Assembly: GCA_944474755.1 (NCBI GenBank)
Contig: OX104120.1
Span: forward strand, 43,876,067-43,940,066
From: Limnoperna fortunei
Lineage: Eukaryota; Mollusca; Bivalvia; Mytilida; Modiolidae
Direction of reading: 5' to 3'
DNA length: 64,000 nucleotides
The notes beneath the pieces were generated by a model that saw nothing but the letters and a program-made list of their open reading frames with translations, did no database searches and was not told the DNA's origin. Each line of letters begins with the position of its first letter. Positions within the stretch are counted from its first letter, which is position 1. Shown piece after piece: positions 47,601 to 57,961 of this stretch. The translations under genes and the position numbers were made by a program.

Positions 47601-48351
47601 GACCTCTTTCGATTTATAATAGGGGCCTCGGTGGCCGAGTGGTCAAGGTAGTTTGTTTACTATTGATCACGTGGTCTGTCAACACTGAGATTGCGGGTTC
47701 GATTCTCACTGCAGGCATGGTGTACTCGACTCCTATCTTAATTGACAAGGATTGCCAGTTTTCCTACCGCAGGTCGGGGGTTCTCTCCGGGTACTCCTGC
47801 TTCCTCCCCCAATAAAAACTGGACGCCATGAAATAGCTGAAAAATTGCTGAAAGTGGCGTTAAAACACCATTCAAACAAACAAACAATCTATTTATAATA
47901 TCTAGAAGCACTATTGTAGTAGAGCTATAAGTGATCTTCTAGTGCAATATATCATCAATTATAAAAGAAAAGTTCTTCAGTTCTTGATGGCCTTATGGTA
48001 TCGTGGAAGCAACACATCTGTCTGCTTTATCATGTAAGGAGCGTGGCTCTCTTAAATATTAACTAATGTCTTTAATCGGGGTTTATTGTAACCTACAAAC
48101 GTCCAACAGAGTTTCTTGGAAAAAAATACTTTAGTAATTAAATACTTTTTCACGTTAAAAATAATATAAATATGAATGATATACATTTCTCTTTTTTTTT
48201 GCAGTCGGAAAATGAGTCGGCTAATAGGAATTATGCGGAAGCAAAAAAGTCTGCAAATACTGCAAAAATTCTGACCTGGATTTCAGTTGTTCTTGGAATA
48301 TGTGCATATATTTTCATAATTGTCTTCAAGGTGGTAATACATAAACATTGA
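44619..48351 (+). CDS. CD225/dispanin-family membrane protein, proline-rich
   Basis: Four coding exons: 44619-44628, 46051-46403, 47055-47180 and 48205-48351. They total 636 nt, 211 aa plus TGA. Exon 1 gives only MAT and the first base of a Gly codon, with a good CAAAATGG start context; all junctions are GT..AG and in phase. Residues 4-120 are rich in Pro, Gln, Asn and Tyr (YPPTT, NYSKPPPAF, SYPPRRY). Residues 140-161 are the first membrane segment, with the CD225 signature: a Cys cluster (CFCCC, likely palmitoylated by family analogy), then WIVGIAAIIFAS. NYAEAKKSANTAK forms the intracellular loop, and residues 188-208 the second membrane segment. The family includes IFITM and PRRT/SynDIG-type proteins acting at endosomal or plasma membranes. 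The long Pro-rich N-terminus is more like PRRT/SynDIG-type than short IFITMs. No specific function can be assigned. Intron 1 holds duplicated blocks. Confidence 0.9.
44878..45740 (+). repeat. Direct duplication in intron 1 of the CD225 gene
   Basis: 44885-45180 and 45443-45740 are diverged direct copies. Shared phrases include GAATATTGT.TTGAAATTATA, GAGTAAATTTAGAGT versus GAGTAAATGTTTAGAGT, and TTTAATTTGTCTCTGAT. Both are noncoding. Confidence 0.8.
45236..46622 (+). repeat. Second direct duplication, introns 1 and 2 of the CD225 gene
   Basis: 45236-45440 (intron 1) and 46405-46622 (start of intron 2) are similar: AGTATGTTTA..TTTAGCAGT, CTTAAATAAGTTG versus CTCAAATAAGTTG, and AATTCAACACATCCTG versus AATTCAATACATCCTG. 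The second copy begins at the donor of exon 2, so the duplicated block included intron-boundary sequence. Confidence 0.75.
47622..47890 (+). mobile_element. tRNA-derived SINE in intron 3 of the CD225 gene
   Basis: Near full-length: head GGGGCCTCGGTGGCCGAGTG with A box, B box GCGGGTTCGATTC, body, GAAAGTGGCGTTAAAAC and CAAA tail. Flanked by a perfect 10-bp duplication ATTTATAATA at 47612-47621 and 47891-47900. Looks young. Confidence 0.95.
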
Positions 48352-49090
48352 GTTTGTGAGCACATTTCGTACATTTGATATTTTTATCATTATATACAAA
48401 GCAAGCTTATCTCAACAGATAAGTTTTCTTGTGGAATGCATTTATATATAATACAGGGATTGTAACGCATTAGTAAACGATTTAATCGTTCGTGCGTTTA
48501 TTGTGCAATGCCCGTACATCGTTCTTACATCGTGCATAAATCATTCGTGTATGGTACCGTATAACGTATAGTATATTCATCGCATGGTTTAACGTTTATT
48601 CTATCGTTAATACTACTAGTATGTTTTTCCGTTGGTTATATTGTACATCGTATGGCTTATCGTGCAACGTATAGTTTAGCGTTTATGTTATTGTTCATCT
48701 TATGATTTATTGTTTGTGTTAGCCTACATGGGATAGTGCATGGATTATTTGATTGTACATGTTCATCTGTTCGTACAACGTTGAATGGCTTTCGAAATTA
48801 AATAACAACTTGCTGCTCTGCGATTATTAACGGTGCATTTTTTTTTAAATTAACAATAGTAAACTTAATGAATCAGTGACGTTTAAAGTTCCAAACATTG
48901 ATACCAAATTACATTAACACTTCTGTTCTAATGTAGTTGTCAGTAAAAAAATAATAGAAACATTCAGATATTTATGTTTTAAGTCGACACGAGTACATCG
49001 GGAACGTACACATTATTTTATTATATTTTCTGACAATGTACTAATATTGTACATGTACATTTATTCAATGTCGATGTGGACAGAAGCTGA

Positions 49091-49092
<2 letters not shown>

Positions 49093-49132
<40 letters not shown>
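49093..49132. repeat. AT-dinucleotide microsatellite
   Basis: Uninterrupted AT run of about 40 bases. Accidental Tyr-Ile frames across it are not genes. Confidence 0.97.
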
Positions 49133-49136
<4 letters not shown>

Positions 49137-49664
49137 ACGTTTGTGTATAAATGCATGTATAAGACACTTCTCTCTCGATCTGATACATTTTAAACCTATG
49201 TAATATTTAATTTTTATCTGTGACATTTTGTAAATAATACATAAGTCATACGTATAGTTAGACATCTGTAACATATCACTTGTTTATCGTGGCAGACAAT
49301 TTCTTGAGAAATTTTTTTTGACTTTTACAACAAAACAATAGAGTTTCTTGAGCAGGAACTTCCTACAATTTTAATAAAGTCCCTACAATATTTGCCTGTA
49401 AATGTCTTTAGGTTTGCAAGTTTAGATGTTTAATCTGACCACTTAATTCAAAGTCTTCATTTTAATTATGATTAATTGATTGATATATAATGGTTAAATC
49501 CAACGACCAAAGGGCATTAAACATTGTATGTTACTCCAAAAGTATGGACACCTCATTTCCGTATTATTATTATATGACAGCCCTTACATGTAACATCAGG
49601 CACACAATTATTAGCAAATATGAGCATTATTTTCAAATTCAAATATAAACCATTGGTCAACAAG

Positions 49665-49720
49665 ATGTCTTGCTGAAAGTGGCGTTAAACACCATTGAAA
49701 CAATCAAACAATCAACAAGT
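49665..49720 (+). mobile_element. SINE 3' tail fragment
   Basis: TTGCTGAAAGTGGCGTTAAA followed by CACCATTGAAACAATCAAAC, the family tail without its head or body. Confidence 0.75.
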
Positions 49721-50228
49721 TGTCTTCGTCGAAATAACCTTTTAATCAAATCAAGAAATAAACAGAAAATAAAGTAACGAGATGAAACCAAAATCTGTCT
49801 ATGTTGAATCACAATACAGATCGGCTATGAAAAGTGCGTCACAATTATGCTACATGTTTAGAAATATCGTGTAACAAAAGACAAATACAAATTACAACGA
49901 AATTTGTTTTTTTTTCATACAAAAAGCTATGTCTCTCTCCCCTTTTCCCCATGTGGATGTTCAGTACAAAATCTAAGGTCATAGTCCTATAACATAAGAA
50001 AACAATTTCCTGGTAATATGCACAACTACATAATATATGGTTTACTTGCTATGTACCAAGTTTCACAAAAATTGGTTTGGTAATTTTGAGGATCAGAATT
50101 TCCTGGTAATATGCACAACTACATAACTTGTACCTGTCACATAAAATTTGGTTGTTTCAGAGCAGTTGAGCGGAATAAGTTTGTGACGGACCGACGACAG
50201 GACAAAAACAATATGTATCCCCACCATG

Positions 50229-50494
50229 TGGCCTCGGTGGCCGAGTGGTTAAGGTAGTCGGTCTACTATTTATCTGTCAAAACTGAGATTGCCTGTTCGA
50301 TTCTCAATGCGGGCAGGGTGTACTCGACTCTAATCGTAATTGACAAGGATTGCCAGTTTTCCTACCGCAGGTCGGCAGTTTTCTCCGGGTACTCCTGCTT
50401 CCTCCCCAATAAAAACTGAACGCCATGATATAGCTGAAAAATTGCTTAAAGTGTGAAAGTGGCGTAAAACATCATTAAAACAAACAAACAAACC
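50229..50494 (+). mobile_element. tRNA-derived SINE
   Basis: Full-length copy with head GGCCTCGGTGGCCGAGTGG, a small deletion after CTACTATT relative to other copies, the body and a CAAA tail. Near the tail GTGTGAAAGTGGCGT shows a short local duplication. No clear target duplication seen. Confidence 0.92.
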
Positions 50495-51690
50495 CAAAAA
50501 ATGTAAAATTACAAACAGGAATGTTAACTTAACTGTCTTTTGATAGTTCCAAAATGGAAGGTCCAGCCTAGTAAATTATTCACTAATGTTTAACACTATT
50601 GAAAAATGAAGATCCCGCCACTGACATAGATGCATGTCATTTATATATATCCAAAGCTTATGTTCTAGTGATAAGACTACAATTTTGTTATATAGATTTG
50701 ATGCAAAGAAGTACAAAACTAAGACTAAACCAATAACTAAAATAATAAACACCTTATAACATTTAAAAATAAATCCCGTTGATAAAATATTTTTGTGTCA
50801 TGATTCCCTTCCACACAGCGAGCTTGTTCGCATTAATTTATTAACAAAAAACAAACACCAAGATTGGCGTAAAAGAGCCACCATAATAGGCGACCGTTTT
50901 TAATTAATTATAATTAGTATTTATAATAAGCATATTAAAAAATTTGTCTATACATTCAAACCATAATGCGAAGGTGGGGTTCAAAAAGCGCCACTGGACC
51001 GTGGGTGTGTGTGGGAAACATAAAATTCATTATAGGTTATCATTGGTAGATTCGCACTAAAACCCAAAAACCTTTATTTTTAGGGATAAAAGGGAAAGCG
51101 ATAATATACCGTGAAACATTTTTATAAAAAAACAATCGCTTTAATCATAACATAAAAAGTATTTCATATATAACGATAAAATACCATGAAACATGTGTTT
51201 ACAACGTCAACAAAATTAAAAAATCATAAACTCTTTTTTATAATTCAATTATAATTAAGTGTCTCACCGCAGGAAATGTCTGTAAAGTTTCACAGACGAT
51301 TAGCTTATCTTAAACCAAAACAGCATTAAAACATCTGTCGACACCTACAATCCCAAATGCCTAATTTATTACAATTCTTATAAACTGAACCCTATTAAAG
51401 TCCTTATTATCAAATTATGTCGCGTTTTCTCAGGAGAAAAACACATTAACCACCAACCGCTGCGGCTCGTGCTCGCATGATTGTGACTTGAGTTATTAAC
51501 CGGGTCTTAAAATATTTCAAAAACGCATTAGATTTCCATCTTCCTAACGACCGCAGCTGTGAATCTGTCATCCTAAACTCATTGCAAAAGTACATGCACC
51601 GTACCGAAAACAGTGTGTGGTATAAAGGTCAATGTTCAAACCTAAAGTATGGATAACGTTTTTTTAATTTTCTCCAAATTCTTTTCCTGA
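50495..51690. other. Non-genic stretch downstream (3') of the DIRS-like element
   Basis: May contain the 3' end of the minus-strand DIRS-like element. The continuation of the recombinase frame past 51699 is full of stops, and no terminal split repeats were recognised. No host gene seen. Confidence 0.4.
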
Positions 51691-51698
51691 AATAGGTT

Positions 51699-52043
51699 TT
51701 AGGTTAGGGTGGCAAAAAAGAGGTCTTTTGAAGGTCGCAGTTTTAAACTGCCTTTTAGCAGCTGATTAACGATGATAGAGGAAGATGGAATGGGACTATT
51801 AAACATTTTATGCACATACCCTATTGCTGAATTATAGGATAAAAGAGTTGCTGAGCTCATGCCTTTTTGAAACAAGTTAGTTAAAAACAAAACAAGAGTT
51901 GCATTTGTTACCGGAATATATGCATCACACTCATCTAAATGTTCTATACAAAATTCATTAAATAGTTTCCATACTCTTGTATAGGGCCTCCTTGTTGACA
52001 CTGCGAGTAATGATGTCAAAAGTTCTTGAGCAACATCTTTCAA
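51699..52043 (-). pseudogene. Tyrosine recombinase/integrase N-terminal domain (DIRS-like)
   Basis: 114 codons. TRRPYTRVWKLFNEFC and LVLFLTNLFQKGMSSATLLS form the helical SAM-like core-binding domain typical of phage-integrase-type recombinases in DIRS elements: a Y-x-x-x-W..F..FC helix, then FL..L...G.s..Tl..y.SAI. It ends at a stop after FFATLT. The catalytic R..HxxR..Y domain expected downstream was not found in any clean frame, so it is truncated or decayed. It overlaps the RNase H frame end by a few bases. Confidence 0.7.
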
Positions 52044-52435
52044 ATTGGCAACAAAGGGAGTGGTGGTATTGTCATTGGATTTGCATCCGCCGTGGGTAAA
52101 AACATCTTGAAAACATGAATGTTTGAACGAGAAAGTGCGTCACTTAATATGTTTTCTTTGGTACTCAAATACTGTGCCTTAATATGAATGTTAAGCCTCA
52201 ATGCCTGTAACACTAATCTTCTCATTAGGTGCATGATATTTGGTTCCTTACTCGTTTGTTTATTTATGACTTGGACCAAGTCACACATAATCAGAATTGA
52301 CTTGTTTGTAAAAAACTGCCCCCAAATTTCAAATGCAAGTACGATTGGATAAAACTCCAATAACGTTATATTTTGACCTAACCACTCACCATTCCACTTT
52401 CCATAAAACCAGGAGTTACCAAAAACGCACCGCAC
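52040..52435 (-). pseudogene. RNase H domain, C-terminal part (DIRS-like)
   Basis: Frame with NITLLEFYPIVLAFEIWG (the Glu of the RNase H core), SILIMCD (third acidic position) and YLSTKENILSDALSR, whose D..SR ending is typical of retroelement RNase H. The first acidic motif (LYTDASGSIGCGAF) lies in the adjoining RT frame, so a frameshift near 52430 splits the domain. Confidence 0.75.
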
Positions 52436-53442
52436 CCTATTGATCCGGAAGCATCAGTATAGAGTTTAATTGTATCAGACGTTAGCCAGCTGTCATCAAG
52501 AAAGAAATGTTTTCCATTAAATTGCTGCAAGAAGTTAAGCCAGACCCGTAAATCATCTTTGCATTGCCTTCTTAATCTTATATGATGAAACGGTTGTTTT
52601 ATTCCAATAACGAGATCAAATAACCTACGCAAAAATGGCCTTCCAGGTAAAATAACCTGACATGCAAAATTAAGCAGACATGCAAAATTAAGCAAACCTA
52701 AAAGAGACTGCAACTCACAAAGAGTCACTTTTTTTCTCTTCAAAAATTCTTGAATCAGTTTATAACATGTGTCCAATTTTTCTTTTGGAAGCTTAGCTAT
52801 CCGAGAAATAGTATCAAGTTCGATTCCCAAAAAGGTTAATTTAGTACTAGGGCCTTCGGTTTTTTCCTCAGAAATATGAATTCCAATATTTGAACATATC
52901 CTGCGGAAAGTATTTATACTATTTTTACACTCCTGTTCTGACCTACATACGAAAAGAAAATCGTCTAAAACGTGATACACCAAAGAATTTGGCATATAAT
53001 GGCAAACGATCCATTCAATCGCAGAACTGAATATTTCGAAAATGTTGCAAGAAGACGAGCACCCCATAGGTAAATACTTATCAAAATAGTACTGACCCGC
53101 CCAATAAATACCAAACAGATGATACTCCTGTGGTCGTAATGGAATGATTCGAAAGGCGGAGACTATGTCACTTTTTGTTAAAAACGGCGAGGTACCCATT
53201 GTCTTGATGCCCGTATTGCATCTTCCAATTTACTATACTGTACAGATGAGAATTCAATCGGTATGTGATCGTTCAATTGGTTGAATTTGAAACAGATTTT
53301 TTATTCGTCCTAGATCTATCTCGTTCTGTAATTTTTTGTTAACTTCAATAGGTCTTTCCAAAGCAGATTTTAAATTATGGTAATTAAGTCGAGGTTCAAA
53401 CTTTTTACAGTGAACAGAAAAACCAAATGTAAAGCCTTCCAC
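52378..53442 (-). pseudogene. Reverse transcriptase (DIRS-like), frameshifted and internally deleted
   Basis: 53442-53254 carries the N-terminal finger region (GFTFGFSV, NLKSALERPIEVNKKL, EIDLGRI). 53199-52378 carries SDIVSAFRIIPLRP (first catalytic Asp), LPMGCSSSCNIFE, the VLDDFLF active-site box (LDD form), LTFLGIELDT and the LYTDASGS start of RNase H. Between the two parts the expected conserved block (GPF..P..NL..SPLG..PKK) is missing and the frame changes near 53240, so a deletion plus frameshift is present. Near 52660-52700 an 18-bp direct repeat duplicates LLNFAC. Confidence 0.85.
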
Positions 53443-53640
53443 TAAATACTCGTGAATAGTTTGATTATACCCTATAAATAAAAATTCAGTACACCCGCAT
53501 CAACTGGAGTTGGAAGATTATATTCTATTTGCTCTATTAAATCCACGAAAATTTCTGACGTTTTGTTGGGGGAGAATTTGACCAGAAGGAGCGCTTATGC
53601 TCTATTGATAATTTATGTATTCGTTATTCTGCCTCATTTC

Positions 53641-54665
53641 TCATGGAGCCCTGGGCATACGAAATTTATCTAAATGCAAACCCACATTCGTGCTTGATTT
53701 GGTTGAGGATTGGCAGGGAGCTACTGCAGGGTGTACTATAGTACATTTAAAACATCTATGGCTGTATTTGCATGGGAATCTACGGAAATTCCCAGAGTGA
53801 TATTTTTGACAATAATCGTTTGGAATAAGCACTTGGGACTGACTTTGCTGCTTAGAAACAGGTAAATTTACCTGGTCCAATCTTGCATCTAACCAAAGTG
53901 ACTGGTGATTATTATCCCATGATAATACTAATGATTTTTTTAGTTTTCTAAATTGTTCGTCGTAATAACGCCAATTTCCCCCCTTTTCTCCAGGCGCCTT
54001 ACTGTTTCGATGTAACGTAAAATTGCTTCACTTTCATTCGGATACCGTTGTAGATAAACTTAAGTAAAAATGAAAAACGCCGACAACCACTGGTCAATAT
54101 TTAGTAGTTTTTTACTATTTTATTCCTTGAACCCTAACCTTTGTCCATTCTTTCCCGACCCTGTTAACATCAATTTGAATTCTTTTTCATCAGCCTGAAT
54201 ACTATTAAGATCTACATATTACCCCGTCCAAATTTGACTTTTTATCTTATCAGGCACCTGGGCTGATAAAGGAACATTTTGATGAACATGATTACTTAAA
54301 TTACCATTACAGTTATTTGATGTAATTGTCCTTTCATTGACATGCATCTGTAGGCCTGGAACAACCGCAGGTGCCAAAGAAGAGAAACCATTACTGACTT
54401 CATTTAATGACGCAATTATTTGAGTTCATCATTGAAGTATTTATAAAGTTCCATGGTATGGAATTATTGACACTTGCAACTGCAACTGTTCCATTTGCGC
54501 ACTTCCAGTTATTGAATATATCGGAAAATAGTAACTAGTGTTTCCTACAGTAGTAGGTGGAGAAATTATACTGGTGCACGGTATTTCTATGGTAGGATCG
54601 TTTGTTTGTGTATTTCCACCAGTTGAATATCTTGGGACGGGCTGTGGCTGCTCATTTGTCTTCAA
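53641..54665 (-). pseudogene. Gag-like ORF pieces with a Cys/His motif (DIRS-like)
   Basis: 53880-53641 encodes YCQKYHSGNFRRFPCKYSHRCFKC: a C-x11-C-x3-H-x1-C-x2-C arrangement like the Cys/His motif near the end of gag in such elements. 54665-54441 gives a Pro/Thr/Gln-rich peptide without a recognised domain, as is common for gag N-termini. Multiple stops separate the pieces. Confidence 0.55.
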
Positions 54666-55059
54666 ATGCTCGACAATAGTTTTTTTGCAGACTTGAAAAG
54701 CCGTCGGTTAACGTCTTTAATGCCCCCACAATATCCCCATGGTTGTTAGCGCTATTCACATTATTTCGTGGTCTTACTATGGCCGGCACTGCAGGCCTAA
54801 TTCTCTTCTGTCTTTGCTACCGAGTCACTCGGGAGCCAGGCATCTGAAATAAATTAAACGGCAGAGTTTTTTTCAAAGTGTAAAATGACAGTTGATATAT
54901 CAACTATCCATTTAATGAAAGCACAACATATTTTAGTTGTTTATTCATACGTGTACACATGCTTATGAATATTATATAAATATTCAAGATTAAATATTAA
55001 GTTTATTATTGGCCGCTGTAATAGCTGTGACATATTACTTTATCATATTAATAAATGAT

Positions 55060-55362
55060 TAAATGACGCCACGTGTATAATAAATAAAAAGACAATACAC
55101 ACGGTACATAACAAAACGACCCCATGTGCATAATTTCATAGAAACGACAACTCATGGTAAAAACAAAACGACACCATGAGCATAATATAATAAAAACGAC
55201 AATACACATGGTAATAGAAAACGACTCCATGTGTATAATAAATAAAACGACAATACACACGATACAAAACAAAACGACCCCATGTGCATAATTACATAAA
55301 AACGACTGTACACATGGCAATAACAAAACGACTCCATGTGTATAATATCAGAAAACAACAGT
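55060..55362. repeat. Minisatellite of about 60 bp between the SGNH and gag frames
   Basis: About five diverged units alternate ACGAC.ATACACATGGTAAT and AACGACTCCATGTGTATAAT, so each unit contains CACATGG and its complement CCATGTG. Open frames on the minus strand (repeating Tyr-Ala-His-Gly-Val-type peptides) follow the repeat and are not genes. Confidence 0.85.
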
Positions 55363-55558
55363 ATGCAGGTAATGTTATGTCTAACAAATATGCTATTATA
55401 ACGACATCTAACCTTCCCAAAATTTATAAAACATTAAACAAATACTAACTATACTACAATTGTATGATACAATGTAAAAACCATCTGTATAGTCTAAGAC
55501 ATATTATCAACCTCGGATCTGTTTATACTTCCATTCGCACAGGCAATAATAAAACCTC

Positions 55559-56071
55559 TTAAACTACGATACAATCTGACAATCTGACAGATCCCATGCT
55601 ATTGAGATGAACACCGTCGTTACATAAAATATTAAACTTTGAGGTCTGTAAACCTTTATGTTTCCAAAAGATAAATTGCTTGTCGTCATTTGCCATTTTT
55701 GTTAAAATGGCATTAAGGCATGCTACCTTAAAATTATATGCTAAGACGGATAATTTTGAATTCTTGAGGCTATTTCTACGAAAATTTAAGCCAACAGTTA
55801 TAATTCTAACTTCCAAATATCTCACAAATCGGAGAATTTCTTTTGCAACAATTTGAGCAGGTTTATCATAACTCGTAATATCATTACCCCCAAATTGAAC
55901 AAAGATTGCATCAGGACTAAATTCCTGTATTTCTGGAATCAGATAATACAAATCTGTTACCCTGCCACCATCGATTCCTCTGAATTTCACTTCATGCTGT
56001 GGCAACTCCAAGTTACTACAAATCTGACCTATACGTCTAACATGAGAGCTCCCAATTATAAACACTTTCAT
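55559..56071 (-). CDS. SGNH/GDSL-type hydrolase ORF of the DIRS-like element
   Basis: Start chosen at the Met of MKVFIIGSSHVRR (56071). The frame is open upstream to 56191, but those residues look unlike the family. SGNH blocks in order are IIGSSH (nucleophile Ser), the Gly of the GIDGGRV region, VQFGGNDIT (block III Gly-x-Asn-Asp), and NDGVHLNSMG (catalytic Asp and His). About 170 residues, complete to the stop at 55559, unlike its neighbouring frames. SGNH proteins are esterases or lipases. In Ngaro-like retroelements a comparable ORF is known, with unproven function. Position and strand match the DIRS-like element here. Confidence 0.8.
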   Translation of the reverse strand: MKVFIIGSSHVRRIGQICSNLELPQHEVKFRGIDGGRVTDLYYLIPEIQEFSPDAIFVQFGGNDITSYDKPAQIVAKEILRFVRYLEVRIITVGLNFRRNSLKNSKLSVLAYNFKVACLNAILTKMANDDKQFIFWKHKGLQTSKFNILCNDGVHLNSMGSVRLSDCIVV

Positions 56072-56191
56072 TATTAATAAATTAATGATATAATCGTGCC
56101 TTAATATAATAACTACAATATCACAAACTAGATTACTATCCAATCTTATGAAAACAAAAAAGCTTATTTTATCAATCGTTAAGCCGCACAT

Positions 56192-56754
56192 CCTTAGTTT
56201 TGATTGGACAAATCATTTCAACATTTTGTCAAATGAATATTCATGAACAAGTGCACATTCCACAAATTAATTTATGTGATAAATTGCTTATCACGATTTT
56301 TTTTTAAAATTCAGATAATTTAAATTTTTCAATCGAAGCCAGTTTTGTAAAACCAAAAGTCGGAAAGCATTTCCCTGATTTGAATATTAAAACCGCGATT
56401 TAATTGACAGAAAAACAAGCGGAGATAATAAAAATTTTAACAACCACTAGATTTCGTAAAACAAATGTTTTTCCATCATTTTCATGACCTTGCGGAAAAT
56501 GCATGAAATTATAATAAATATTAAAAAGACACAAAAGAACCTGTGAAATATAATTTTAAAACTATTGCAGCTGTATCTGTTATGTTAAAATATGGTTTAA
56601 AGCTAATAAAAATACATTCAAATCGAGGTCAACTTTGGTTTTGCGTATTGACCGGAAGACTACTGTTTACAATTTTAAAGCTCGGAATAATCTGACACAA
56701 TTGCGTATTAGATACTAGATATTCATTATGATAAGGTACTTCTAAACTAGATGA
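56192..56754. other. Non-genic stretch upstream of the SGNH frame
   Basis: Probably includes the 5' end or leader of the DIRS-like element. No repeat matching the 3' side was found by eye and no gene seen. Confidence 0.4.
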
Positions 56755-56755
56755 A

Positions 56756-57022
56756 GGGGCCTCGGTGGCTGAGTTGTTAAGGTAGTTCTACTATTGATCA
56801 CGTGGTCTGTCAACAATGAGATTGCGGGTTCGATCGTCACTGCAGGCAGGGTGCGCTCGACTCCAATCTTATTTGACAAGGATTGCCAGTTTTCCTACCG
56901 AAGGTCGGGGGTTTTCTCCGGGTACTCCGTCTTCCTCCCCCAATAAAAACTGGACGCCATGATATAGCTGAAAAATTGCTGAAAGTGGCGTTAAACAATA
57001 TTTAAACAAACAAAAAACAAAA
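56756..57022 (+). mobile_element. tRNA-derived SINE with 14-bp target duplication
   Basis: Head GGGCCTCGGTGGCTGAGTTG, B box GCGGGTTCGATCG, body, GAAAGTGGCGTTAAAC and CAAA tail. Flanked by TCTAAACTAGATGA at 56741-56754 and 57023-57036, perfect, so the limits are firm and insertion is fairly recent. Confidence 0.96.
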
Positions 57023-57036
57023 TCTAAACTAGATGA

Positions 57037-57961
57037 CATGAAGAACGGACGACAAACGAAAGAAACAGGTTGATATTGTCTTTACTGTGCAGTCGTCATT
57101 CATTTTAGGGGTCCCAAAAGGCACATGGTAACTTCTCGTTATTTGTAGTATTTTTGCCGACTATTAGTCAAACTGGTCACCTACTATCATAAAAGTGATA
57201 TGGTTTTGTTAAATTATTTAATTTTCTTACAAAAGATTATTGTTCTATTCATAAAAAGTGCAATTTTACCCAAACCAGTTGGAAAATTCACGGACTGCAA
57301 AGCAGTACATGGAGAGCAAAGCTGTCAATGGTTTGTGATAATTGCTCATTTTACGCCGAACACTTCGTTATTATAATTCTTTAAATAAAATTATGAATTA
57401 TAGTGACACAACATTCTAGACTATAGTATTTATAGTAAAGTACAGCCCTAAAAAGGAAGTAAAGCCTACTAAATGGCAGCTCTATTACTTGATGTCTGCA
57501 CAAATTATCCAACGCTAACCCATGTCCAATGTTTTGTATCTTTACTTTTTGAAGTTCAGTAACAGCCCAGTTTTGGTAAATAGATTTAAATAATGCATCT
57601 GTTATTGCAATGATGCATTTCACTGTCTATTTAAATTTACACATTTCATTTATGATTTATATTCAGATTTAAACATATTTTATTTGCATAAAATACAAAA
57701 AGGTATTGGACACAAGTATTCCCTACTTATGAAGTCTTCACCTATACAATACAATTAAAATAAATCTATAGCATTGAGGCGTGCAAATCGAAATTAGTTG
57801 ATAAAATTACAATATATGTCTTAAAGCAACAAAAGTCTTTACAAAACAAAAAAGTTAGAACGAAACTGAAAGAAAATAATAAATAAATACAAGGAAGGAT
57901 GTGTGTTGTGTGCGCTTGTCTGTCTGTCTGTCTGTAGACATGTAAAATTGATTAAACTAGA
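57037..57961. other. Non-genic stretch and probable 3' UTR of the LINE
   Basis: The part adjoining 57961 should be the 3' untranslated region of the minus-strand LINE. It includes a TGTC/TCTG run at 57905-57932. The 3' terminus of the LINE could not be fixed. No other feature recognised. Confidence 0.45.

Larger units (their letters stand above)
48352..50228. other. Flank downstream of the CD225 gene
   Basis: Presumed 3' UTR, then non-genic DNA. No clear AATAAA lies just after the stop. 48470-48790 is rich in diverged phrases built on CGTATA, ATCGT and GTTTAT. A perfect AT run is at 49093-49132, a SINE tail fragment at 49665-49720, and a short direct repeat (TTTCCTGGTAATATGCACAA) at about 50006 and 50099. 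Confidence 0.5.
51699..56191 (-). mobile_element. DIRS/Ngaro-like tyrosine-recombinase retrotransposon, degenerate
   Basis: In transcription order (high to low coordinates): SGNH hydrolase, about 60-bp minisatellite, gag-like pieces, RT, RNase H and recombinase N-terminus. RT plus RNase H plus tyrosine recombinase without an aspartic protease or DDE integrase defines the DIRS order, and an SGNH hydrolase has been described in Ngaro-type elements. Frameshifts and stops separate most frames, so the copy is dead. Outer ends and split direct repeats were not identified, so true limits are unknown. Confidence 0.85.

Noticed and set aside
47622..47710. tRNA-Leu/Ser-like sequence with A and B boxes (also at 20423, 34883, 50229 and 56756)
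   Set aside because: Each is the head of a SINE with the same body and tail and, in three cases, target duplications. The anticodon and acceptor stems are not those of a working tRNA.
55048..55358. Minus-strand frames of 68-92 codons with repeating His-Gly-Val and Cys-rich peptides
   Set aside because: Translation of the 60-bp minisatellite; two frames open at once.
55060..55362. CRISPR-like regular repeat spacing
   Set aside because: Units are diverged tandem copies without unique spacers, in a eukaryotic transposon.
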